From positions 3,818,001 through 3,882,000 of the forward strand of contig NC_070559.1 of NCBI RefSeq assembly GCF_026914185.1: 64,000 nt of DNA, written 5' to 3'. A program made the translations under genes and the position numbers. The notes under the pieces were generated by a model, which saw only the letters and a program-made list of their open reading frames with translations, was not told where the DNA came from and searched no databases. Within the stretch, counting starts at the first letter, position 1. Every line of letters begins with the position of its first letter. Positions 1 to 10,386 of this stretch are shown piece after piece. The stretch comes from Puccinia triticina. Lineage: Eukaryota > Basidiomycota > Pucciniomycetes > Pucciniales > Pucciniaceae.

Positions 1-918
1 TCTTCGCCGGGGGGATACTATAAGGTTCGGTGGGATCACAGCAAATGAATCAAGTAACGGAAGCAGATTACTGGCCATAAGGGTACGCTGTATACACCCG
101 CGGTTTCAGTGCCTTGGAAGGAGGACTGACATATTCTACAGGTTGAGTGTGCCTCAAAGCTTGAAAGAGTTGATAAGACCACCTACCAATTAAGAGCCAA
201 CCCAAAGAGACGTTTCAACCTCCGAGTAAGCGATTGGAACAGACCTGCAAGGACGAGACGAGTCCAGCGGAAGAAAATCCATTGTCCTTGATTCCAGGCT
301 CTGGATCCGATAGGCCACAGTAGATCATATCCTGAGTTGCACACATATGCCCGAATACTCCCTTCGCACCCTTGGAATTTGTTCCTGCTCGTCCCGACCC
401 TTGAGATCCATCTTTGTTTGTTCTCTAATTGGTGGCATGTGTCGGCAGCAACAATCACACTGCTGGCTGTTTGAAATTAAGCTTGTGTTGTTGGGCAGCT
501 GCATCTATGTTCTGCTCAATTGTATGATTGAGATCAAGCTTTGATCCTCTGGAGCAGTGCAGTGTCAACTTATGTGAAATAGTATTTGAGCAAACCTCCG
601 CAGGGCAACACCAAAATCATTGGCACAGTGGGTTTACATCTCTTCTGTGTATTTTTCATATCTCACGGAGAATGGGTGGGTAAAGACAGCATCAAAAGAA
701 GAAATTGTTGCCTTATTTACAATTCAGCGATGTGCTCCTTCAGTAAGAATCGGGACAAAGATACATGCGCTCAGGTGCACTCGCAAGTTCTAGTTAACAA
801 CATAGGTTTATTTACGTGTAATTTGATGGGGGGTGTGTGGCATAAGAAAGGGAGAAGTAGGTTTCAACGTATTCCAATGATTAAGGAAGTCGGTAGTTAT
901 TGCCTGGGCAAGCTGGTA
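1..918. other. No recognisable gene
   Basis: Only short open frames without recognisable motifs or plausible splice structure are visible on either strand. The stretch lies downstream of the 3' end of the minus-strand unknown gene that stops at 919. No RNA gene, terminal repeat or tandem array stands out. Confidence 0.5.
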
Positions 919-1235
919 TCAGGTGGGGACTTGGACCGAGGCAAGAGAGCAAAGCTTGTCCGGAGACTGGAAGACAGGAGCGAGCATCTTGACCAGAAGT
1001 GCGGAAAGGCTACGCCAAATGGTTTCTTTGCAGGTGTGTGACGTTGAAGAGTGCTGCTTGATGATAGAGATTGCCTGAATGAATGACATGCACGTCAACA
1101 CTCCAGCTATGCGATGATCCCGTGATGTAATGAAGAGTCCGCGAACTCCAGCAAGGATGAAGTAAACAAGGGGCTGGAAGTTCTGCTTCTTCTGATACTT
1201 TTGGAGCTTTTGGACTGCTGCTTCGGGGAACTGAG
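919..1235 (-). pseudogene. Unknown element-associated protein, 3' part
   Basis: This is the C-terminal portion of the broken gene whose 5' part lies at 6364-4260. Reading resumes directly after the LTR element in the same frame and runs about 104 codons to a TGA at 921-919. It contains a hydrophobic segment followed by a helical, lysine- and leucine-rich stretch. The exact continuity across the 5-bp target duplication is what identifies it as one former gene. Confidence 0.6.
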
Positions 1236-1564
1236 TGTGAAGACCCCCGCGACATTGGGTCTTCACACGAGGGGTTACGGGATCACCTAACCCTAAACCC
1301 CCTGCGAGACTCATACATAGACTCGACCCCGCTCTCCCCTAGTCGAGTAGAGATCTGATCTCTCTCGACTAGGTGAGCACCTTTCCTTCTTCTCTTTGTT
1401 TTCGATCTGTTTTGTCTGTGTATCTAGCCAGAGAGATCTGATCTCTCTCGACTAGACTTTGAAATACTAGTTACACCGTTTGGAACTAGAACTCAAACGG
1501 CTCTCATCTTGTCATCTGCGCCCGTTCTTTGTCGTCTTCAGTGAGGGTTCACAGAACCCTTACA
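1236..1564 (+). repeat. 5' LTR
   Basis: Starts TGTGAAGACC and ends in TTACA. It contains two palindromic AGAGATCTGATCTCT blocks each followed by CTCGACTAG. It matches 3931-4259 over its full length with one difference, A1506 instead of G. Confidence 0.95.
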
Positions 1565-1968
1565 CTTTTTTTTTCTCGTTCCAAACAACCAGGATCATTC
1601 GGATCCCCCTTCAGTATCGTTACTCGCCGGTCAATCGTGACCTCTTGTTCTCGAATCGTGACCTCTCGTTCCCACACCCGGTCAATCGTGACCTCTCGTT
1701 CTCGCACCCGGTCAACTGCGACCATCGTATCGTGGGCGCTCGGCTCCCAACTCATCAATCTTCCCTCAGATCGTTCCCTCTTCTATCGCAACGGCCGGAC
1801 AGGCCCATGACAACCTGAAACACAAACAGCGAACCCCTCCTGCCCATTACGGACCCCGAGGAAATCCTGCGAGCAGCTCGCCGCCGAGCTCGCCTTGACG
1901 CTGCGTTAACTACGACGAACCCTATTTCGGTCCCTCTCCCCTGCTCACCACCGCAGACTCACGCCACC
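1565..1968 (+). other. LTR-element leader with short tandem repeats
   Basis: Untranslated leader between the 5' LTR and the gag start. It begins with a pyrimidine run and holds imperfect tandem copies (about 1620-1720) of a block reading GGTCAATCGTGACCTC. There is no obvious tRNA-complementary primer site. Confidence 0.6.
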
Positions 1969-3567
1969 ATGCAACACCAGCCGCCAGGAGGCTCAAACTC
2001 ACAACCCCCACCCAACCCCCCAGACTCAACGGACCAGGGGTTAGAAGGCGAGATGAGCATCACTGAAGCCTTTAAGGCCCTTTTGACCATTCAGAAGAAT
2101 ACCGCTGTACAGTTTCAAGCGGCCCAATTCCAGGCCGAGCGAGCGCAGGCCCGAGCAGAGGAGCAACGCCGTCTTGATGCCGAACGGCTTGCCGCTGTCG
2201 AGGAGCAGCGAAGACTGGACAACAAGAGGTTCATGGAGCAACGCCGCATCGATGCCGAACGGATTGCTTCCATCGATGAACAACGTCGACTCGACAACAG
2301 CAGGTTCGACGAGCAACGCCGCATCAATGCTGAGAAACTCTCACTCCTGGAAGAAATCGCCAAGAACAGCGTCAATAGACCGGAACAATCCCAAATCTCT
2401 GCCACACAGGCAGACGGGCGCATCGACCTCACTTGTTTTCGAACCTCAGACGGCCCCCAATTCAAAGGTCCTTTCCAAGCGGTTGAGCCATTCCTAACCT
2501 GGATGCAAGGAGTAAAAATTTTCTTCTCCACCCGCAACGTCTCCCATTCGGACGATAAACGCTTGATCCTGGGCGCACTGATCTCCGAGACTAATCTTCT
2601 ATCCTACTACGCCAATGTATCGGCTTTGTATGAGGGCAAGACCTGGGACGAATTCAGGAGCTGTTTATTCAAGTTCTGCCTGCCCAAGGACTGGCGCACA
2701 GAGCTCCGCCAAACCATTCAACACCTCGAGATGTCGAACTCCGAATCCTTCATGGAATTCAGCGGACGCGCCCGCACTCTGCAAAGTTTAGTCAACTTTG
2801 AAAAAGACTCCATCTCCGATTTCGACCTCGCCAAATTCGTTATGTTTGGATTGCCAAACACTCTTAAATCTAAGGTCAAGGACTTTCAACTCCTTGCGGC
2901 CCAGAATTTCAGTTATACCAAATTCAAAAGCCGCACAAATGGGTTTTATGCCACGCTTCCACGCCCTAGACCTTCCACCGGCCGAGGACCGACCACATTG
3001 GCCTCCAACACATCGAACCAACTGGACCCCAAAGCCTATCTCTGGAGACTTTTCTCGTACCTCGACTCGGTTGGCAAATGCCATTTCTGCAAGAAACACT
3101 GTGGGAACTTAGCCGGCGCATGCCCGGGGCCCCAAGAACGACGCATCTTCATTCCACCCTCCTTTGTGGTCCCACCGAAACCGGCGAACTACGTCGCCCC
3201 CCGAGCCTGGAAGAATGCCCAAGGACCATCGATTTCATCCGCTGGCAAAGCAACGGGACGACCAGCAGGAGTGGCCGCAGCGAGTGTAGAGGCCCCAGCT
3301 CTTGATGAAGCTGGCATATCCGCCGTCGCCATGATTGAAGGACACATGGAAGCCGAAGCACTTAACTATGGGGACGATCCGCTAAGCTTCATCAAACACG
3401 ACAGGGAAGATTCGGAACCCTCGGACACCAAAGATACCCCGGTAACCGCCGAGACTCTTTCACTGGCCGACGTGCAAATGGCCGACTCCTCGCAATCGGG
3501 ATATCATGAGGGACTTCTTGAGTTCTTAGACAACCCCTCCGCAGCAGAGGTAGACAACAATGTGTAA
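1969..3567 (+). CDS. Gag-like polyprotein of the LTR element
   Basis: 532 aa. The start ATG lies in a favourable CACCATG context. Residues about 45-130 form a highly charged coiled coil built from repeats of the type EQRRLDAER. Residues about 165-320 resemble the retrotransposon Gag capsid domain (a hydrophobic helical region including FLTWMQGVKIFF and YTKFKSR). Around residue 371 lies a short Cys/His cluster, CHFCKKHCG, like a degenerate zinc knuckle. The C-terminus is acidic and Ser/Pro-rich. Gag would package the element RNA into virus-like particles. The frame is intact, and no protease or polymerase follows it in any frame. Confidence 0.85.
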   Translation: MQHQPPGGSNSQPPPNPPDSTDQGLEGEMSITEAFKALLTIQKNTAVQFQAAQFQAERAQARAEEQRRLDAERLAAVEEQRRLDNKRFMEQRRIDAERIASIDEQRRLDNSRFDEQRRINAEKLSLLEEIAKNSVNRPEQSQISATQADGRIDLTCFRTSDGPQFKGPFQAVEPFLTWMQGVKIFFSTRNVSHSDDKRLILGALISETNLLSYYANVSALYEGKTWDEFRSCLFKFCLPKDWRTELRQTIQHLEMSNSESFMEFSGRARTLQSLVNFEKDSISDFDLAKFVMFGLPNTLKSKVKDFQLLAAQNFSYTKFKSRTNGFYATLPRPRPSTGRGPTTLASNTSNQLDPKAYLWRLFSYLDSVGKCHFCKKHCGNLAGACPGPQERRIFIPPSFVVPPKPANYVAPRAWKNAQGPSISSAGKATGRPAGVAAASVEAPALDEAGISAVAMIEGHMEAEALNYGDDPLSFIKHDREDSEPSDTKDTPVTAETLSLADVQMADSSQSGYHEGLLEFLDNPSAAEVDNNV

Positions 3568-3917
3568 ACCACGACCCCCCTATCAACGACCACCATCGCC
3601 AACCCGGTACCAGCAATCCCACTCGGGATCCTCAATATTCATTCCCTTACACTCCTCTATTCCTACATACCTAGTCTGTTTTAACTCCGCGACCCCGACT
3701 CAGCCAACCCCTGTTCCACAAGCCTCCAAACGACCTAACGCCGGCAACGCTGACGGAGGCGTAGGCACCCACAAAAAACCAGCTCCTCAACGATCAGCGG
3801 CCTCAACTTCCCATAAATACACACTTCACTCGACACATCCCCTCCGGCGCCCCCCTGTTCATTATCCTCGACCGCCCCACTCGCACTCGACCTCAACCAA
3901 CCGCTCCCTCCTTTTTA

Positions 3918-3930
3918 TAGGGGGGGAGAT
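3918..3930 (+). promoter_or_regulatory. Polypurine tract of the LTR element
   Basis: The purine run AGGGGGGGAGAT sits immediately 5' of the 3' LTR, the position where plus-strand DNA synthesis is primed in LTR retroelements. Confidence 0.75.
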
Positions 3931-4259
3931 TGTGAAGACCCCCGCGACATTGGGTCTTCACACGAGGGGTTACGGGATCACCTAACCCTAAACCCCCTGC
4001 GAGACTCATACATAGACTCGACCCCGCTCTCCCCTAGTCGAGTAGAGATCTGATCTCTCTCGACTAGGTGAGCACCTTTCCTTCTTCTCTTTGTTTTCGA
4101 TCTGTTTTGTCTGTGTATCTAGCCAGAGAGATCTGATCTCTCTCGACTAGACTTTGAAATACTAGTTACACCGTTTGGAACTAGAACTCAAACGGCTCTC
4201 GTCTTGTCATCTGCGCCCGTTCTTTGTCGTCTTCAGTGAGGGTTCACAGAACCCTTACA
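3931..4259 (+). repeat. 3' LTR
   Basis: Second copy of the 329-bp LTR. It is followed directly by the CTGAG target duplication (4260-4264) and by the interrupted minus-strand gene. Confidence 0.95.
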
Positions 4260-6364
4260 CTGAGTCAGAGCCGATGGATCCGGCTTGGTAGGAGAGAGTT
4301 GTTTGTCTGAGTTGTTGGTGGAAGCTTGATTGGCACGGGTGTTTGCCTTCTTTTGCGCTGCCGTCAAGGGAGCCTCGCTCAGGGAGTGCGTTTGCATTAT
4401 GATATAGGCCATCAGAACATCTATGATAACGTTGCGGAAGTCATGAAGGAGATCAACGGAGTGCATGCGCTGGTTGGGCTGAAGAGAACGGTTGCTCTGA
4501 TCTGAGGGCGGGTCGAAGGTGGATGATGAGTTTTTCAAAGTGTTGAGGTAACGAAGTGCTTCGACGCCCCTTGTGACGTGATCGTCCGTTGGTTGGGAGT
4601 TGATTGGTGGCGGGATGAAAAAACTATCAGCCATCAGTTCAACGGAGGCGGCAACAACCTTGGCCCATTCGGCGGTGACGTATTGGGGGGGGTAGTGCAA
4701 TCGGTACAAGCAACGGACAAGAGTGGACTCCGGGTGTTGAGTTCTTTTGAAAGGGGGAATGAAGGAGCCAGGCGCGAGGTCATTGTTCTTATTGCCGAAC
4801 TCAGTTAGCAGTGGGAAGTCGAGCAAATCCGGGCAATACCACTGCTCCTGATGAGAGGGGCTGAGGTAGAAGGAGACTGTCAGCTGTTGTAAATCAAGTC
4901 GCACCATCGACCAGCAGTCAAACTCACCCAGAGATGTTATTGTCTGGATCCAAGAGGAATAGGAGCAGGAGATGCGTCCCAATTGGAAGGAGGGAGCGGC
5001 CAGAGGTGGATTGTGCAGACCCTGGGCGCAGTTTTCGAGCAAATGGGAGAGAGAATTCCAAGTGGCCACATACTTGGACCAGGACGGTTTCAATCCAGCC
5101 CACTCCTGAGTGATAGAAACCACTTGTGCTCGGATCTGGTCAGACTTAATGATCGTGAGTTGAGGAAGTGGAGAGGTGGCGGTCTGTTCGGATGATTCAG
5201 TTGGACGCTGATCAGTATGAGTTGTGGTCGAATTCGAGGGACTTCTAGCAGCAGGAGTGGGGCCATGCTCAGCCGTAGGAAGCGGGAGGGATTGAGGCTC
5301 CCCGGATGTCTGATTCGCTGTAGCGTCTTTGTGAGGCGCGAGGGATAGGGATTGCTGGGGGGCCAAACCGTGTTCGGAAGTAGTTGATCCCTCGGCGGTG
5401 GGATTGCTCAATCAAGGGTGTGTGGAAGCGTCTGGTTGCGCACCACCGGGCAGTGTGACTTGAGATGGGTCGTCGTCAGGTCTGGCAAGACGTAGATTTT
5501 GGCTAGTTTTGTCGGCAACGGCGTTGGGCTGCTGGTTGCCGAGGGCTGCCCGAAAGGATGGCTCAGCGCCGGCGGGGACCACGTCTTCCCAGGAGAATTG
5601 GTCCTTGTCCAGCGAGTCGGTAGGTGGGAGGCCGGCTAGGGTTGTCTGAGGAGTCATGATTGGCGCTAGGGAAGTGCTGGCCGATGCTGGGGTCTTGTCA
5701 AGGAGATTGACCACCTTAACCGATTTCTCCTTTGGTCCTCGTTTGATGGGTGGCCGCTTGTGGAATGGCTTCCCCATTGAAACCGCTGTGGTTGAGGGGC
5801 TGGTGGGTTGGGCAATTCCGATATCCTCGTCATTGGGGACAATGCCGGTTTGTTCCCATTCTGTAGGGAGAAGGTGGGTGGTGAGTTGCAAGGCATTGAA
5901 TTGGTGGATCATGAGGATACAGGACGACCCACTTTGTCTGCTCCGTCTGATGGAAAATGCTAGATCTTGAGCTTTGCGTTTGCAGCTACGGGGTAACTTG
6001 AGGGCAAGGATTGCTAGAGCTTGTTGCTCGGCAGCTCCAATGCTGCGATCAAACTCATCCACGGTAATCTCCTGGATCTCGGTTGACAGAATGGATTCTT
6101 GAGGTTCAAGGGAGGCGGAGGATACCGACGGGAGGTTCTGAAGGGCAAACTGGGAGAATGAAGGTGGGGTGGTCGGAAGCCCCGGATAGTTCTGACGGAG
6201 GTCCTGTTCAGCTGATGCAACGCCAAATCAGCTTTGGCACGGCAGGACAAGCAGAAATGGCTGAGATTTGACTTACTGGGAGGTGGAGTGGCAGACAGCC
6301 GATCACTGGTAGGAGGGGTGGGTGTAGACTGGTCGGACGGGTTTGATGGAGGGCGATCACTCAT
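4260..6364 (-). pseudogene. Unknown element-associated protein, 5' part (broken by LTR insertion and a TGA)
   Basis: ATG at 6364 opens a Ser/Pro/Thr-rich exon ending at 6277. A 65-nt intron (6276-6212, GTAAGT...CAG) joins it in frame to an exon reaching 4260. One in-frame TGA (5414-5412) interrupts it; a CGA arginine codon there would restore the frame. The frame runs into the LTR element at the CTGAG target duplication and resumes exactly in frame on the far side (1230-919). With the insertion and one TSD copy removed, the parts total 2352 nt, 784 codons including the stop. The protein has a proline-rich N-terminus, a helical middle and a charged C-terminus. I recognise no domain. It shares strand with the 539-aa ORF and the Tnp2 gene to its right and may be part of the same element. 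Confidence 0.6.
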
Positions 6365-7202
6365 GTTGGTGGGTGTGGATTAAATCTGAAGAGGAAGAAT
6401 GGGTTTGAGAGTGGCGGAATGTGAGGAAAGCAGAGGACAATGAGTGGGCAAAAGAGCGAGGGCAGGGTCAGGAGAACCCGGTATTTATGGGCGACAGAAG
6501 AAGGGGGCACTTGTCCTTTGTGGGGCCCCAATTGTATGGGAGCTGTGTGGGGTCACTTTCAACTTCTCCCTTTGAGAAGATGTACAAGAATGTTGGCTTT
6601 GGGTGACCAAATACCCCGCTGCTGATGATGGCTTCCCTTATTTGCACATGATGATATGTAATTGGGCAAGCGTGACGCACGCTGAGCATGGGAGATCCGT
6701 TCCCACCCCCATGCTCAGCGTGCACAATGTGGCTCCTCCCGGTGATAGGCCAGGGAGAGATCCTTGATCAGGGCAATGATATTGCGGGGTGAGGACGTGA
6801 CTTGGTTCAAGGGCAGCGCGGCCGGATCTGTGCTGTGGCAGGGTAAATGTAGGGGGAGGACTGAGCATGTATGTAGCACTCGGTGCTGCATGCTCAGTCT
6901 TCCAGATGTTCTACCAAACGTCACAGTGGACAACATAGTTGCCTAGATTATCCATAGTGTGACACCTTGGCAGCGTGGCGACGGCTTGGGTCAGCAGGTG
7001 GATAGATCTTGAAGTGGTGAATGAGCTCCCTGGGCAGGCGTTGACGGTGGGTCCTGCAGTTGGATCCTTCGGTACGCGGAGAATAGCACAACTTGGGTGT
7101 CGAGATGATTCAGGCACGCCTGAAAGCTCATTGGGGTGGGGCCTTGGTAGGCTTGATCTGCCACATGGTTGAGACATCAGGCCCGGCTGATCATTTGGCA
7201 TT

Positions 7203-7240
7203 TGTCCACCCTGACGTTCGGCCGAGCGTCATGGTGTGCA
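7203..7240. repeat. 38-bp palindrome, copy 1
   Basis: TGTCCACC, then a centre with GACGTTCGGCCGAGCGTC, ending GGTGTGCA. The right outer arm has diverged from GGTGGACA. Confidence 0.7.
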
Positions 7241-7863
7241 TCAGATGCCGGCCGGCGTGGACAAGTCACAAGCACATATCACAACCCCGCCACCGATTGT
7301 TGGTGCTTCAGCCGATCTCTGTATAACTCTGACGGCCCCACATGACCCTATCAATGCGCACCCACAGCATTATTGGCAGCGGTGCTTGGGTTTGGGAGAC
7401 ACGTGAAGCCGACCCAACTGCATTGCGGAAGGAGCGATGATTGAGCGCAGTGCCTCTGGTGGTGCTTATCAATCATTACTGACACCGATGCGAGACAACC
7501 AATGAAACCAGAGGGTTGTGCACCGCACACATTGTGGGCTCCCCACCCTCTTCAGCCATAACATGACCCACCAGCTAGCCAGGAGGTCCCATCTTGAGCG
7601 TGTTTGGGTAGAATAGGAAGGGCAGATGAAGACTGGGAATGTGGCCCCGTGTCGGGGACCAATGATTGCTTGTGCAAGCAACCTCACTCCGGTGGTGAAG
7701 GGCTGCCCCGGCCAACACCCCAAATTCATGAACCCACACCTCTCGCGTGGCCTGTAAACGCGTGCGCAAAGGAGCAACTCCATCGGCTCTTGGGTGATGA
7801 GATGTCATTGCTGTAGGCAGCGAGGGTGATAGGTGCGCCGCAGGAGGGGTGACATCCTGTGCT

Positions 7864-7901
7864 TGTCCACCCCGACCTTTGGCCAATGGTTGTGGTGGAC
7901 A
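7864..7901. repeat. 38-bp palindrome, copy 2
   Basis: Perfect outer arms TGTCCACC and GGTGGACA around a diverged 22-bp centre (GGCC in the middle). Confidence 0.75.
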
Positions 7902-7946
7902 GCGTATAGGGCAAGAACCCGGTCATGCCCACAGTGCCCACATGGT

Positions 7947-7984
7947 TGTCTCCCCCAACGTTCGGCCGGACGTGAGGGTGGACA
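7947..7984. repeat. 38-bp palindrome, copy 3
   Basis: Left arm TGTCTCCC, centre AACGTTCGGCCGGACGT, right arm GGTGGACA. The length is again exactly 38 bp. Confidence 0.75.
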
Positions 7985-8195
7985 CAAGCAGGGTGGCCTC
8001 GGAGTCCTGCCTCTGCCCGAGGGCCATGTAGCAAGGATGGGTGGAAAGTCAGCCTGAGCCTCACTCAGGGGTGACGCGTGTATTGTCATCGTCTCTGAGG
8101 GCACTCATAAAGAGGTTACAACTACAAGATTTATATAAAGGGAATTATGAATTATACCGCTTCGTGGAGGCTCCATCCCTGCATGGGACAGCCCT

Positions 8196-9896
8196 TCAAG
8201 TGTCCACCTGCATCATGCCCGTCGATATCACAGCGGGATTTGGAGCTGACCCACTGGGCCCCGCCGGTGGTAGGCCGGTGGAATTTGGCGCTTGGGCGGA
8301 TGAACTCGTGCCAGTGGTGCTAGTGTGTTGGAAGCAGATATCTTCTAGGTTTTTTGCGATCGTACTGAGGTCTATTGCTGCTACCGTCGACACAGTCTCC
8401 TGCTCATAAGTGCTGAGTTTCGACCAGTATTCTTTCCTATAGCAATTGAGCGGCAATCCTCGGGCGACTCCAATGATTCCCTTTGTTGGTTTGAAGTTGC
8501 GTCGTGAGCGAGGATACATCTTGGCATGGGTTGCAATCGTTTGGCGGTGCTGTGCCTGGGCTTGGACCATCTTGTTGATGCAGTGGAGGATTGTCGTGAG
8601 GTCGTCGCTCCGCCATTCAGGCACAAGGCTGATCGGGTGGTTATTTGGGCCGCCATCTTCTATGTCAGAGCCGCACTCTTTCTGCTCCACGATGTGTGCC
8701 AGCGCGATATTTTTGGGAAACAGCTTGTCTACTGCTCCGCATCTGTTTTCCTTGATCTGCGTTTTGCGAGATGATGATTGGTCAATATACAGATTTGCAA
8801 GGCCGGGAAAATCTCCTCTCTGGATCTCGGAGTTACTTACCTTCTTCTTCCAGCGTTGGTATTGTCCCTTCGCCGATTTCTCGCCCTTCATCTGATCGTA
8901 CACGTCAAGCGGCATATCCTGATAGTCCCGCAGCTCTCGTGCTTTAGTCTGGAGCCACCGATGGATGATCGCCGGGGCTTCGCCGGCTTGCGCGTCACTG
9001 ACTTGGGTTGTTCGGCGAATCCACTCGACAGCCTTGACAGCTAGTAGCTCAACAACTGCTGAATTCCATCCAGAGCTGTCCCCCGGTCCCTTCGCCCATT
9101 CAAAGGTCATCCTACTTATGCCCGCGAATGCCAGGGACCTTTCGACATCAGCTTGGGTTTGGGGGCTGATTGGCTTGCAGCCTTTGGCTGCACGTTTGAC
9201 AACAACCGAAGTGAATGGTGGTGAGACCGCATGGCGCCGTATCTCTTTTTCGGCAGTGGCAACAAAATGGTTGATTTCCGCGGGGCTCTTGCCGGATAGT
9301 GCTTCACGAAGTCGATCAAGCTGGGTTATTATAGCCTGACTTCTCTTTTCAACCCAGTATAGATTGGCTAGTCCTTTTTCAGTAGGAGTTCGGGGGTAAT
9401 CTTGTGGTTTTTCCGGATAGCCAAGGAAAAACTTGACAAATCCTTGGATATCCCGCGAATATTTGTTGCAGTGCTTGGTGAGCGCGCCCTTTTCAGCTAT
9501 TCCTTTCGCACGACGCCCGGATCGTCGTTTGCCGTTCATCTCCTCTGCTTCCATCCTCCCTTTCCTAGCATTCTCCACTACAAACTTTGGGTCCAATCGT
9601 GAGCTATCGCCGACCTCCACTGGTTTATTCTGGGCCTCCCCACGACCACCACCTAAAAAAGAGGCAACAGATCAGCTGACTCGTGCTGTAATTTTAATTG
9701 CTGGGTACATTCTCAGATAGGACCTCGACTTGCCCTCAGCATCGGTGTTCATCGCGGATTGACCCTCCGGATTCGTGGCCCTATCTTTAAACTCGGGGAC
9801 CAGACAATCAACCAGGGCAGAGATCCATTGGACGTCTTGATCAGGACTGGGGGGGGGATCACCCTGCTGATCAGCGGGAGTGGTTGGGTTATTCAT
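8196..9896 (-). CDS. Unknown 539-aa element-associated protein
   Basis: Two exons, 9896-9734 and 9652-8196, joined across an 81-nt GC-AG intron (donor GCAAGT, acceptor TTTTAG). Together they make 1620 nt with no internal stop. The N-terminus is acidic and proline-rich. A basic stretch rich in Arg/Lys follows, then a long helical, tryptophan-containing middle and a Ser/Pro/Gly-rich tail. An 84-nt in-frame segment starting GTAAGT near 8843 could be a second, optional intron. I do not recognise a domain. It lies directly downstream of, and on the same strand as, the Tnp2 transposase, so an accessory function in the same element (for example DNA binding) is plausible but is inference. Confidence 0.6.
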
Positions 9897-10386
9897 CTAC
9901 GAAGTGTGTATGGCAGTAGTAGGCAGGGCCACCAGAGGCTAGTTCGATGGTGGTGAAGAAGGCCGTGGGATGGATCTGCTTGGGGGGAATGTGTGCCTGT
10001 TGTAACTTATAATCCAACCTGAAAAGATCAGAAACGAAGCTGGGGCCCAATGGGGGAATAAATATGTTGCAACTTAGGCGGAACAATGCAATATCTGGAT
10101 AATTATAAAGTCAAGACACAGTTGCAGCCGAGATACAACAGAAGAAGGAAAGAAGTTGGTCTGGGATCGGGTAGCCCTCGGGAGAAGAGGATGACCTCTT
10201 GAAGGCGCCCACCCCTTCTAATTGTGCCCTCCGCGGCTGGCCAAAAAACCTTCCCCGCAGACGCAACTGCTCCCCTTGATCCCTTTCTACAAGGAGTCTT
10301 CGACGAGGCTCTCCCAGCCCTTCGGGGACCCACACAGGCACAAACAATCATGATTAGGCACTGAGAAAACAACAAACAGAGGCCAT
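9897..10386 (-). other. Gap between Tnp2 stop and 539-aa ORF, possible extra exon
   Basis: The sequence GTGAGT follows the last Tnp2 codons. A 78-codon open frame at 10347-10111 on the same strand is bordered by pyrimidine-rich AG acceptors. It could be a further exon of either neighbour. Nothing decisive is visible. Confidence 0.3.

Larger units (their letters stand above)
1236..4259 (+). mobile_element. Complete gag-only LTR retrotransposon (non-autonomous)
   Basis: Two 329-bp direct LTRs (TG...CA) flank a leader, one gag ORF, a short tail and a polypurine tract. The 5-bp duplication CTGAG lies at 1231-1235 and 4260-4264. The two LTRs differ at one visible position (A1506 versus G4201), so the insertion is young. 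No protease, reverse transcriptase, RNase H or integrase is present in the 1.96 kb between the LTRs not needed for control sequences, so mobility would need enzymes supplied in trans. No convincing tRNA primer-binding site follows the 5' LTR. Gag sequence style suggests a Ty3/gypsy-type parent (inference). Confidence 0.92.
6365..8195. other. Intergenic region with hairpins and 38-bp palindromes
   Basis: No supportable gene. It holds a strong hairpin at 6677-6723 (arms of about 16 nt, GCACGCTGAGCATGGG type), a second related hairpin near 6860-6899, and copies of the 38-bp TGTCCACC...GGTGGACA palindrome listed separately. A partial copy lies near 6911-6936 and a half copy near 7245-7265. Open frames here that read like HPDVRPNV are translations of the palindrome, not genes. 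Confidence 0.6.
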
